Assembly: GCA_002431805.1 (NCBI GenBank)
Contig: DJEE01000152.1
Span: forward strand, 1-17,784
Length of the DNA: 17,784 nt
Direction of reading: 5' to 3'
Origin: Eggerthellaceae bacterium UBA5906
Lineage (GTDB): Bacteria > Actinomycetota > Coriobacteriia > Coriobacteriales > Eggerthellaceae
Of this stretch, positions 1 to 7,454 are shown in pieces (the stretch's first letter is position 1; each line of letters starts with the position of its first letter). The position numbers were made by a program, and so were the translations under genes. Under the pieces are notes generated by a model. It did no database searches. It was not told the DNA's origin and was given only the letters and a program-made list of their open reading frames with translations.

Positions 1-251
1 ATGTGGGATGCGCCCGTGGGGCACACGCGCACGCACTCGGGGTTCTTGCAGTGCTGGCACTGAACCGGAAGGAAGTACATCTCCACGTCCGGGTAATCGC
101 CCGAGCCGCCCTCGATGGGATGCGGACCGATGCGCAGTGTCTTGATCCAGAAGTTGCCGACGTCGACGCCGTTGATCGCCTTGCAGGCAACCGTGCAGGC
201 CAGGCAACCGGTGCAGCGGTTCAGGTCGGTGATGATCGCATAATTAGCCAT
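1..251 (-). CDS. 4Fe-4S ferredoxin-type electron-transfer subunit of a molybdopterin oxidoreductase (3' end outside window)
   Basis: This is the N-terminal 83 residues of a DmsB/NrfC-like iron-sulfur subunit. The family passes electrons from a quinol-oxidising membrane partner to the Mo catalytic subunit. Two cysteine groups are visible: C13-x2-C16-x2-C19-x3-C23 (CTGCLACTVAC) and C65-x2-C68-x4-C73-x3-C77 (CQHCKNPECVRVCPTG). The spacing is typical of DMSO-reductase-type B subunits, which carry up to four 4Fe-4S clusters. The ATG at 251 lies 9 bases after a strong GGAAAGGAGG Shine-Dalgarno in the 19-base gap behind the stop of the catalytic subunit, so the two genes are surely one operon. There is no signal peptide, as expected for a subunit that rides out with the Tat-exported partner. 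The rest of the gene, and any membrane anchor, lies left of the window. Confidence 0.93.
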   Translation of the reverse strand, partial: MANYAIITDLNRCTGCLACTVACKAINGVDVGNFWIKTLRIGPHPIEGGSGDYPDVEMYFLPVQCQHCKNPECVRVCPTGASH

Positions 252-270
252 GGGTTGTTACCTCCTTTCC

Positions 271-3200
271 TTATTTGTAAGAGCCGAGCTTGTCGCTCAG
301 CGAACCTTTATTGACGTATTCGCCCAGAGCGTCGTTGCCACGCTCGCCCATGGGCAACTTGCCGGAAGCCAGGGCATCCGGAGACTGGATGGACGGCTGG
401 CAGCCCTTCGCGTTCATGTCAGCAAAGGTCAGGTCCACCTTGGCGTCGGCCAGGCGCGGGTCGTTGGACAGCCATTCCTTCAAACGCGGGTCGTTGGCGT
501 TGGTGATGGCGGGGTTGCCCTGCGGGTCGCACGGCACCGGGTTCTTGAACGGAGAGTTCTCAGCCGTTGCCGGGTAGATCAGCGCCGGGATACCGCGCAG
601 CTGCGAGGCGCCGCACACCCAGCACTGGGCGTACTTGTCCATGGTGCAGTTGATGCCAACCAACTCGAAGCCGTGGCTTGCGGTGTCCATCTCGGGGTAC
701 CACCAGGCGTGGTTGGCGTTGATGGTGCCTTCCTTGATGCCGTAGTACAGGTCGGCAACCTCACGCACAGCGCCCCAAGGAGTGCGAATCCATACCCAAT
801 CGCCCTGCTCGATGCCCATGCGCGCGGCGTCCTTCGGGTTGATCTCAACACGCGGGGACGGCCACAGCTCGCGGCACCAAGGCAGCTGACGGTGCTCGGA
901 GTGGAAGTACACAGGCTGGCGGGAACCGGTGGTCATGATGAACGCGTGGTCGTCGCCGTACTTCTGCAGGTTCTCCTTGTACTCTTCCATCAAATGATCG
1001 CCCTTGTAGTTGTCATTGATGTAGGAGTCCGTCGTGGTGATCTGGTCGGCCTGATCCTTGTGGTAGTAGCGCGGAGCCTCAACCTTGGAGTTCTTCGGCT
1101 CGAACCAGTGCGGGAACTTGTCGATGTCCGGAATCTTGCCGTCGTAGGCGGCGCGGTCCGGGCTGCAGGTTTCCGCGAACGTCTTGGTGGTGTCCGGGAT
1201 GTACGTCTCGGCGATGGTGGACCACACCTCAACCTTGGCGGTCGGGGTCATGAAGCCGCACTTCTCGTCGACGGCGGCGTACAGGTTGTAGCCACCCTGC
1301 TGACGACGGTAACCCATCTCCCAGCGGCGGTACGTACCCCAACGCTCGGGATGCCACTTGCGGCAGTCGAACCAGCCTTCTTCCTGGAACTTCGCGGCGT
1401 ACTCGGGGAAGTCCGGGCCGGCCACGTCGTTGATGACCTGGGCAGGCTGCTCGGCGGCTGCATAGCTCGGGAACGGCGGGATAACAGGCTCGGGCTTGTT
1501 CTCCTTGTCCTTGAACTCTTCGATGCGCCACCAGTCGGTTGCGTCCTTGAGCACGCGGTACTCCTGCTGCTCGTAGGTAACGTCGCCGCCCATCTGCACG
1601 AAGTTGTTGTAGTCCAGGTTGTTCCAGCCGTCGTAGTTCATGTCGCGGTCGTTCCAGATAACAGCCGTGCGGTCTGCCGGGATGTCGGCGCGCGTCGGGT
1701 GTTCCTTGCCGGAAACGGCCTTGGCCATTGCCAGGTGCAGGCAGATAACGGCAACCGGGTCGTAGATGCAGTCGCCCATCGGCTCAACGGTGCGCTGACC
1801 AGCACCGAACAGGCCGCCAGCGCCCTGAGACACGCGGCCGGTGTTGCACTCCAGCCAATGCAGGACGGGGATGACGATGTCGGCGCAGCCGTTGTTCGGG
1901 CAGCTCCACAGGTTGAAGTCCATCCAGAAGTCCAGGCGGGTCAGAGCCTCCCAGGCCTCAAGCAGGTTGGACTCGTTCATGAAGTCGCCGGACATGCACA
2001 CGCCGCCGTGGATCTGATACGGGGTGTCGATGCCGTTGATGGAGTCCCAAATGGTTGCGGAGTCAGCCCAGCGGTTCCAGTAACGAAGCAGCGGGAAGCG
2101 CTCTGCGGAGATTTGCTTAGCGTTGCTGTCGAAGCTGGTCTTCAGGCCAGGCCATGCGCGAGAGCTCTTGTACGCGCCACCCTTGCGCTCTGCAATCCAG
2201 CGAGCCTCTTCGGCGGTAGGCACGTGGTTGCCGTAGCGCTCGGCCAGCGGGGACTTCTCGTCGATAAGGTACTGCACGAAGTTTTGGATCAGCGGAATCT
2301 GATCGTCGATGGACAGGTCGCGCGGGGTGTTGCCCAGTTCCATGGTGCCAACGCCGTTGCGGATGCCCCAGTCGTGCGGCTCGTGGTCGGTAACCTTCAT
2401 GTTCGCGCGGCCGCAGCAGCCGTCAACCTCGGCCTTAGAGGAACCGCGGTTACCTGCGGGCTCGTCGGAGTTGCCGGTGATGCAGGCAATCAGCTGCAGG
2501 GCGCGGGAGTTCTGCACCGCGTGGCCCGTTTGGTCGGGAGCCAGCTGGTAGTGGATGCCGCCGTTGCCGTGCAGCGGGTTCAGGCGCGTGGTGTAGATCT
2601 TCACGGCCTCGACGATCTTCTCAGCCGGAACCTCGGTCACGCTCTCGCAGTACTCGGGCGTGTACTCGGACAGGCTGTCGGAGAAAGACTCCCAAACGGT
2701 GCCAGCCTTGATGGTGGAACCGTTCTTCAGCTTGATCTCAACGCCGCCGGGGAACAGCGCAGGGTTCTTCGGCAGGCCCATGGGGTTGGACTTCTTGCCG
2801 CCCTCGTTGCCCTCGTTCCAGTATGCATCGTAGGTCGGATCGGCCGGGTCGGCGAAGTGCGACGGATCGGGCAACCATGCATCGGCCACGATGGGCTTGT
2901 AGGGGTGCTCGATCCACGTACCGGTGGTCGGGATCTTATGCTTCTCGCCCTCCCACTGGCAGGCCTCGGCGTCCCAGTAGGTCGGCTTGTTGTTGTTCTC
3001 ATCCCAGCAGATGAAGCGGCGGTAGCTGTACTTCTCGTCTGCGGGCTCCCACCACTGGCTGATCCACTCGCGGTCGACGTCGGCCTCGGTCAGGATACGG
3101 GACTCCATGTCGATGCCGCCGTTCATCTCCTGGAACCAGCCCTTCTTCGTGCGGCCGTCCTTCTCAGGATTCCACAAGAACGGGGCGTTGGTCCAGCGAC

Positions 3201-4062
3201 GCACGAACAGGTCGTCGTAGGCTTCGTTATCGAGGATCCACTTCAGCCACGTCAGCGACAGGCACAGGTCGGTGCCAACGCGCAGCGGCAGCCACAGGTC
3301 GGCTTCCTTTCCCAGCGGCGTCATACGCGGATCGATGAGGATGTGCTTGTAAGCGCGCTGCGAGCAGTCAACAACGGTACGGTTCGTGGAGTCGTAGTTG
3401 GAGTACTCAGCTGCGGTGCCCCACTGCACGTACACCAACGGACCCTGCTCGACTTCCATCCAGGGCGAGCCGATTTCGTCGGTCAGAATGCCGGCGAAGT
3501 GACGCGGGCCCTTGCAAATCTCGTACGCCAGGTGGGCGTTGGGGGTCGGGAAGATGGACTTCAGCGTGCCGTACGGGGGCTGTGCCCACACGCGGGACGT
3601 GCCGCCCATGGCGAAGTTGGCCTCTCCGCCGTACTTCTCCACAATCTCGTTGAGCTTGGCGCCGGCTTCGTCGAACGCGTCGGCCAGGCTGATGCGCACC
3701 CAACCGGGGTCGTCCTCGCCCTTGGGGTTCGTGCGCTTCAAGCAGTAGCGCAAACGATCGGGGTGGTACAGTGCGAGCATCGACGACTGAGACTTCGCGC
3801 AGCAGTGACCACGGCTGTGAGCGTTGGATTCGTCACCCTCAACCTTGATCACCTTGTTGTCCTGGACGGTAACCCACGTACCGCATTCAACCTTGCCGCA
3901 TGCACGGCAGCAAGAACGGATACGCTTGATTTCACCGGCCGTCGGATCAGCACCCTCGGCTAAAGCCGCGGAAGGCGCTGCTGCGAACCCCACGGTTGCG
4001 GCAGCACCCGCCATAGCGGACGCCTTCAGGAAGCTGCGGCGAGTCAAAGAAAGTTTCGCCAT
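271..4062 (-). CDS. Tat-exported molybdopterin oxidoreductase, catechol-dehydroxylase / acetylene-hydratase-like clade, catalytic subunit
   Basis: A 1263-residue catalytic subunit of the DMSO reductase superfamily (Mo-bis-MGD plus one 4Fe-4S cluster). Residues 7-13 are a twin-arginine motif (TRRSFLK), followed by a hydrophobic Ala-rich stretch and a probable cleavage site after A35 (ALA-EG), so the enzyme acts outside the membrane. The FeS cluster is C51/C52-x-x-C55-x4-C60 with C87/C88. C183 in EICKGPRHFA is my candidate for the metal ligand, but I cannot prove it. The C-terminal third holds a molydopterin-binding domain (SRQPVYFHSEHRQLPWCREL). The motifs CCRACGKVECG, ICKGPRHFA and YFHSEHRQLPWC match what I remember of Coriobacteriia catechol dehydroxylases (dopamine and hydrocaffeate types). 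Substrate cannot be read from sequence. The ATG at 4062 was chosen over the upstream in-frame ATG at 4317 because it directly precedes the Tat motif and follows a GGAGAGGAGG ribosome site. The protein appears longer than the roughly 1000-residue dopamine enzyme. Confidence 0.9.
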   Translation of the reverse strand: MAKLSLTRRSFLKASAMAGAAATVGFAAAPSAALAEGADPTAGEIKRIRSCCRACGKVECGTWVTVQDNKVIKVEGDESNAHSRGHCCAKSQSSMLALYHPDRLRYCLKRTNPKGEDDPGWVRISLADAFDEAGAKLNEIVEKYGGEANFAMGGTSRVWAQPPYGTLKSIFPTPNAHLAYEICKGPRHFAGILTDEIGSPWMEVEQGPLVYVQWGTAAEYSNYDSTNRTVVDCSQRAYKHILIDPRMTPLGKEADLWLPLRVGTDLCLSLTWLKWILDNEAYDDLFVRRWTNAPFLWNPEKDGRTKKGWFQEMNGGIDMESRILTEADVDREWISQWWEPADEKYSYRRFICWDENNNKPTYWDAEACQWEGEKHKIPTTGTWIEHPYKPIVADAWLPDPSHFADPADPTYDAYWNEGNEGGKKSNPMGLPKNPALFPGGVEIKLKNGSTIKAGTVWESFSDSLSEYTPEYCESVTEVPAEKIVEAVKIYTTRLNPLHGNGGIHYQLAPDQTGHAVQNSRALQLIACITGNSDEPAGNRGSSKAEVDGCCGRANMKVTDHEPHDWGIRNGVGTMELGNTPRDLSIDDQIPLIQNFVQYLIDEKSPLAERYGNHVPTAEEARWIAERKGGAYKSSRAWPGLKTSFDSNAKQISAERFPLLRYWNRWADSATIWDSINGIDTPYQIHGGVCMSGDFMNESNLLEAWEALTRLDFWMDFNLWSCPNNGCADIVIPVLHWLECNTGRVSQGAGGLFGAGQRTVEPMGDCIYDPVAVICLHLAMAKAVSGKEHPTRADIPADRTAVIWNDRDMNYDGWNNLDYNNFVQMGGDVTYEQQEYRVLKDATDWWRIEEFKDKENKPEPVIPPFPSYAAAEQPAQVINDVAGPDFPEYAAKFQEEGWFDCRKWHPERWGTYRRWEMGYRRQQGGYNLYAAVDEKCGFMTPTAKVEVWSTIAETYIPDTTKTFAETCSPDRAAYDGKIPDIDKFPHWFEPKNSKVEAPRYYHKDQADQITTTDSYINDNYKGDHLMEEYKENLQKYGDDHAFIMTTGSRQPVYFHSEHRQLPWCRELWPSPRVEINPKDAARMGIEQGDWVWIRTPWGAVREVADLYYGIKEGTINANHAWWYPEMDTASHGFELVGINCTMDKYAQCWVCGASQLRGIPALIYPATAENSPFKNPVPCDPQGNPAITNANDPRLKEWLSNDPRLADAKVDLTFADMNAKGCQPSIQSPDALASGKLPMGERGNDALGEYVNKGSLSDKLGSYK

Positions 4063-4101
4063 ATGCCCCTCCTCTCCTTTACTTACTCGTTTACTCGTCT
4101 T

Positions 4102-4212
4102 CCCATTGGAGACGCGGCGCGGCGCCTGCACCTCGGCCCTGCCGCCTGCAAGGGGGGAGGGAGGAGGGTGGCGGCAAGGCCGAATGCGGCGCGGCGCGGC
4201 GTCTCCAATGGG
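4102..4212. repeat. Long imperfect GC-rich inverted repeat upstream of the Mo oxidoreductase
   Basis: The outer 13 bases CCCATTGGAGACG (4102-4114) are perfectly mirrored by CGTCTCCAATGGG (4200-4212). Pairing continues inward through GGCGCGGCGCC-like sequence and a TCGGCC/CTTGCCGCC block, with a few mismatches and about one bulge, to roughly 4147 and 4168. A purine-rich loop (AGGGGGGAGGGAGGAGGG) separates the arms. The element sits 40 bases in front of the start codon, so a promoter further upstream would place the hairpin in the mRNA leader. It could be a small non-autonomous mobile element, an extragenic palindrome or a leader regulatory structure. No clear target-site duplication is seen at its edges. 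Confidence 0.8.
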
Positions 4213-4279
4213 GTGATTCGATACTACGGCGGTGGGCTTGGCGGGAATCATAAGGGTGGGATGTATGACTGCCGCCCAT

Positions 4280-4298
4280 ATCATCCTTGCGGGATGAT
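4280..4298. promoter_or_regulatory. Palindrome in the divergent intergenic region, possible operator
   Basis: ATCATCC (4280-4286) and GGATGAT (4292-4298) form a perfect 7-base inverted repeat around the 5-base centre TTGCG. It lies between the Mo oxidoreductase (minus strand) and the 277-residue gene (plus strand), about 20 bases before a possible plus-strand -10 box. That is a natural place for a dimeric regulator of either gene. No regulator gene is visible in the window, so the operator role is inference. Confidence 0.4.
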
Positions 4299-4318
4299 TT
4301 TGCTCTGAACAGGGCATT

Positions 4319-4324
4319 TATACT
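4319..4324 (+). promoter_or_regulatory. Possible -10 box (TATACT) for the 277-residue gene
   Basis: TATACT differs from TATAAT at one base and lies about 100 bases before the ATG at 4422. No convincing -35 box stands 16-18 bases upstream, so this is a weak call. The upstream palindrome at 4280-4298 would overlap or abut the -35 region if the promoter is real. Confidence 0.3.
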
Positions 4325-4421
4325 TTCAGTAGCGAAGAGGAGCCAGGCGGATGACCAGGCGTTGGCCCTTTTAGGGCACCAACACCGGCGCACCGCCGCA
4401 CAACGAATCGAGGGAAATGAC

Positions 4422-5255
4422 ATGGCACAACCAAGACCTTCCATGACGCTGATCCTAGACGTAGACGAGCGCATCGACTCCGAAGAGCTACGCTTGGAAG
4501 TCGGCCGCAGCTACACGTACGTGGCATCCACGCTGGTGCGCACGCACGCGGCCGCAAGCGAAAATGCGCCTGCGGAAAACACCATGCGCATGTTGGTGAA
4601 GCTGGGAACGCGCCAGTATTTGAATGCGGGCGAAGAAGGCTCCGATGATCTGTGGAACAGCGTGATGCGTGATTGGTTCCGCAACCAGTTCCGCAAAATC
4701 GGCAACCAAACGCTCATTTATAACAAGCGCCAGCGCGAGATTGACAACGGCCAAGAGCTTGCGTTCACGTGGCTTGAGATCGACCTGCAAAACGGCCAGC
4801 TGCCTGTGCGCCTGCGCATGAACGATGTGAGCAGCATCGACGAGAGCGCCGCAGATATGTTGAACGTTGTACGAGATGCGTACAACTCCGGTAAGCTGGG
4901 AGAGAAGGCGTCCGTGGCGCGCATTAGCATGCCCACCGACGAGTCGTGGGCCGCGCAGGCCGCAGCAGGTGCCGTGGCCGCAGCCGAGCGCGCAAAAGCC
5001 GAAGAGGCCGCTGCGAAGGCTGCCGAAGAGGCCGCCGAAGCCGAACGTCAGGCCGCCGAAGCCGCGGCCGATGAGGCGTTTTTGGAGTCACCCGAACTAG
5101 TTGCCGCCGAAACCGAGGACGAGACACCCGTAGACGGCGGCGGCGTTGAGCCACCCGAGCTTGTGTTCGAACTTGATGAGCCTACGTTTACCGTGGACTA
5201 CAGCGCATGGACGGTAGAGTATACTGACGGCACAAGCAAGACGTTCGAAGCCTAA
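4422..5255 (+). CDS. Hypothetical protein with an Ala/Glu-rich coiled-coil segment
   Basis: A 277-residue soluble, acidic protein that I do not recognise. Residues 1-170 look like a folded alpha/beta domain (ILDVDERIDSEELRLEVG, LAFTWLEIDLQNGQLPVRL). Residues 176-220 are an Ala/Glu/Lys/Arg repeat (AERAKAEEAAAKAAEEAAEA) with strong helix and coiled-coil character. A Glu/Pro-rich acidic linker follows (221-255), then a short tail with paired beta-like strands (FTVDYSAWTVEYTDGTSKTF). There is no signal peptide, membrane segment or Cys cluster. The ATG at 4422 follows AGGGA at good spacing; the in-frame ATG at 4287 lies in the intergenic palindrome and gives an implausible N-terminus. The gene lies upstream of the helicase-like gene on the same strand, with a hairpin between them, so co-transcription is uncertain. 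It is probably lineage-specific. Confidence 0.8.
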   Translation: MAQPRPSMTLILDVDERIDSEELRLEVGRSYTYVASTLVRTHAAASENAPAENTMRMLVKLGTRQYLNAGEEGSDDLWNSVMRDWFRNQFRKIGNQTLIYNKRQREIDNGQELAFTWLEIDLQNGQLPVRLRMNDVSSIDESAADMLNVVRDAYNSGKLGEKASVARISMPTDESWAAQAAAGAVAAAERAKAEEAAAKAAEEAAEAERQAAEAAADEAFLESPELVAAETEDETPVDGGGVEPPELVFELDEPTFTVDYSAWTVEYTDGTSKTFEA

Positions 5256-5298
5256 ATGAGTCAAAAGAAGCCGGGCTGTTTCGACTCATGAACTTTTA
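5256..5298 (+). terminator. Probable terminator after the 277-residue gene
   Basis: ATGAGTC (5256-5262) pairs with GACTCAT (5283-5289), starting on the base after the stop codon, with a GCCGGGC core in the enclosed 20 bases that can fold further. The short T-run ACTTTT follows. The interior is imperfectly paired, so termination strength is uncertain. Confidence 0.55.
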
Positions 5299-5338
5299 GG
5301 CCAGCGCCGGCCGCATAGGTTAACGTTGTCGCTAACTT

Positions 5339-5377
5339 TTGAAAACCGCCCCGCCGCTGTGTTATGCGCAGCGGCGG
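5339..5377 (+). promoter_or_regulatory. Possible promoter and adjoining hairpin upstream of the helicase-like gene
   Basis: TTGAAA (5339-5344) and TGTTAT (5360-5365), 15 bases apart, are a weak -35/-10 candidate. The same stretch contains a perfect 9-base stem, CCGCCGCTG (5351-5359) with CAGCGGCGG (5369-5377) around a 9-base loop, 34 bases before the start codon. There is no T-run, so it is not a classical terminator. Promoter and hairpin overlap, so probably only one of the two readings is correct. Confidence 0.3.
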
Positions 5378-5411
5378 TGCCACAGATAGCCGCTACTGAA
5401 GGGAGTTTTAC

Positions 5412-7376
5412 ATGATCGATACCATTGCTGCATTCGACGGTCGCCTCGCAAAGATTGAAGGCGCTGCTCGCAGTGGAAAAACGCAGGCGCTTGTTGCGCG
5501 TTGCGCCCACCTTATCCAAAACGGGCAGGCTCCCGACTCTATATTAGTAGCGGTTACGAACGCGTTCGCCGCGCAGGCTTTCCGCAACCGCCTGCGTCAC
5601 GCGCTTCCCGCCAACAACGCTGGCGCTGCCGAAAACGTGCGCGTATGCACCGCGCTTGAGGCCGCCGTTGCCGTGCTTGACACCCCCGTCGCCCGCGAGG
5701 CCACCGGTCGCGTGCCGCGAATCCTCAACGACGCCGAGTACAACTTCTTCCTGGAGGATTTGAAGACCACCGGCGAGCAGCCGCGCAAGCTGCGCAGCAT
5801 GTTGAACTACCTTGAGCGTAAGATGGCCAGCTACGAGATGAGCGACGGCTTTGAGGGCCGTTCCGAAACCGGCAAGCTGCTGAACTTCTCCACGCGCATC
5901 CTGAAGCTGCGCGGAGCCATGCTTTCCACCGAGGCGCCTATGCTTGCGGCAAACTACCTGAAAAGCAACGCGGGCGAAGCTGCGCGCGCGCAATTCGCCT
6001 ACGTGCTGTGCGACGACTTCCAGAACATCTCGCACTCCGAGCAAACGCTGCTGTGCCTGCTTGCCGACAAGCAAATTATGGTTGCAGGCAACCCCAACGA
6101 GAAAATCTCCGCGCGCGGTGCGCACCCCTACGTTGACGGCTTCGTGAAGTTCGACGTTGTTCGCCACGACGTTGAGGTGTTCCACTTGCAGGAGTCGTTC
6201 GGAAACCCGCAGGTCATCGGCTTGGCAAACGCGCTATGCGGCGCCGGGGAAATGGATGCGGCTTACGTTTCCGACAGCGTGACCGCCATTGAGCGCGCGC
6301 CCGAGGCGGCGGGGCTGCCTGCCGGCGTGCAATCCATCAAGTGGAACACGCCCGAAGACGAGCTCAACGGCCTAACCAAGTACCTGCGCCATTTGCTGAG
6401 CAACCAGCAGGACGTGCGGGAGTCGCACACGTGCGTCGTGGTTGCGAACCGTCGCTGGGCTGTGATGGTGGAAAAGCTGCTGCGCCGCCGCGGCTTCAAC
6501 GTGTCCACCGCCGGTGCCGCCGGCACGCTTTCGGGTGACCCGCGCGTTTCCTCGCGTGCGCGTGCGCTGGTGGCGTACACGAAGCTGAACCTGCTGGCCG
6601 ACCCCACCGACATGACGGCGTGGCGCAGCTGGTGCGGTTTCGACAACGCGCTTACGAACTCCGACGCGTGGATGGGCCTGCAGGACTTCGCCGAAGCCGA
6701 GGGCGTTTCGCTGTACAAGGCGCTTGAGCAGGTGGGCAACGCCGGCTTCGGCGCAAAGGAGCCGTTCCTGCGCGCTCGCACACTGGCGGAAAAATGGCGT
6801 TCTGGCCAGGAGTTTATCCAGAAGAACTCAACGCGCCGCGGCTTTGGCCTTATGAAGGCAATCGACGCCGAGGGCATCAGCGAGTTTGAAGCCGTGGCCG
6901 CTGACATGCTGGGCGACGAGACGCCGGCGCGCCTGTTTGAGATGGAGCGCGCAAGCGTGACGAACCCCGCATGGACCGAGGATCCGCACGTGCTGCACAT
7001 CAGCACGCTGGAAAACCTGTGCGGCACCGAATACGACAACGTGTTCGTGGTGGGCGCCATCGACGGCTTCTTCCCCGTGCGCGGCGCGTTCGAGGTGGTC
7101 AGCACCGACGGCGAGCGCAACCGCGTGATGGACGCCGAGCGCCGCGACTTCATGAGCGGCGTTGCGAAGGCCAAGCACCTGCTGGTGCTGTCGCACTTTA
7201 GCAAGTCCGAGCTTGAGCTGGCCGAACGCACGAAAATGCAGGTTGTGCGCGTGAAGAGCGAAAACGGCAAGCGCATGGCCATCGTGCGCCCCACCATGTT
7301 CCTCTCCGAGGCAGGCGACGCCGCCCCCACCACCATCGGCGGCCAAGCGCTGCTGTCGGAATACGGCCTGAACTAA
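5412..7376 (+). CDS. Degenerate UvrD/Rep-like superfamily 1 helicase-related protein
   Basis: A 654-residue protein with the order of a UvrD-type SF1 helicase but eroded motifs. Motif I is intact: G17-AARSG-K23-T24. Motif II reads CDDFQN (200-205) where active enzymes have DEFQD, so the catalytic Glu is Asp. Motif III is AGNPNEKI (225-232) instead of GDPDQSI. Motif IV is QESFGNPQVI (260-269), without the usual Tyr-Arg. Motif V is CGTEYDNVFV (537-546). Motif VI is ERRDFMSGVAKAK (576-588), with Lys where the gamma-phosphate-sensing Arg of the VALTRAK motif belongs. The P-loop suggests ATP binding; robust unwinding is doubtful. The ATG at 5412 follows GAAGGGAG at good spacing. No nuclease or zinc domain is seen. 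It could be a regulatory or structural paralogue, or a lineage-specific DNA repair factor. The helicase kinship is clear; the cellular role is unknown. Confidence 0.82.
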   Translation: MIDTIAAFDGRLAKIEGAARSGKTQALVARCAHLIQNGQAPDSILVAVTNAFAAQAFRNRLRHALPANNAGAAENVRVCTALEAAVAVLDTPVAREATGRVPRILNDAEYNFFLEDLKTTGEQPRKLRSMLNYLERKMASYEMSDGFEGRSETGKLLNFSTRILKLRGAMLSTEAPMLAANYLKSNAGEAARAQFAYVLCDDFQNISHSEQTLLCLLADKQIMVAGNPNEKISARGAHPYVDGFVKFDVVRHDVEVFHLQESFGNPQVIGLANALCGAGEMDAAYVSDSVTAIERAPEAAGLPAGVQSIKWNTPEDELNGLTKYLRHLLSNQQDVRESHTCVVVANRRWAVMVEKLLRRRGFNVSTAGAAGTLSGDPRVSSRARALVAYTKLNLLADPTDMTAWRSWCGFDNALTNSDAWMGLQDFAEAEGVSLYKALEQVGNAGFGAKEPFLRARTLAEKWRSGQEFIQKNSTRRGFGLMKAIDAEGISEFEAVAADMLGDETPARLFEMERASVTNPAWTEDPHVLHISTLENLCGTEYDNVFVVGAIDGFFPVRGAFEVVSTDGERNRVMDAERRDFMSGVAKAKHLLVLSHFSKSELELAERTKMQVVRVKSENGKRMAIVRPTMFLSEAGDAAPTTIGGQALLSEYGLN

Positions 7377-7396
7377 CCAGCGAATACCTACACGAT

Positions 7397-7435
7397 GAAG
7401 AGGGGGTGCGGCTCATTGAGCAGCACCCCCTCTTC
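7397..7435. terminator. Strong hairpin between convergent genes, probable bidirectional terminator
   Basis: GAAGAGGGGGTGC (7397-7409) pairs perfectly with GCACCCCCTCTTC (7423-7435) over 13 bases around a 13-base loop. It lies between the convergent helicase-like gene (ends 7376) and the MalY-like gene (ends 7455). No T-run follows on either strand, so it may act with Rho or mainly protect 3' ends. Confidence 0.7.
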
Positions 7436-7454
7436 TGTGCACGGAAACCGAAAG

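Noticed and set aside
250..3963. A 1237-codon open frame on the plus strand antisense to the Mo oxidoreductase
   Set aside because: It mirrors the codon bias of the minus-strand gene. Its translation is low-complexity Val/Leu/Arg/Ala/His sequence with no domain, and it begins at the FeS gene start region without a meaningful ribosome site.
4287..4421. N-terminal extension of the 277-residue protein from the ATG at 4287
   Set aside because: It would start inside the intergenic palindrome and upstream of the candidate -10 box, while the ATG at 4422 has a good AGGGA ribosome site.
6263..7336. A 357-codon minus-strand frame inside the helicase-like gene
   Set aside because: It lies wholly antisense to a gene with recognisable motifs; its translation is Ser/Arg/Ala-rich with no family features.
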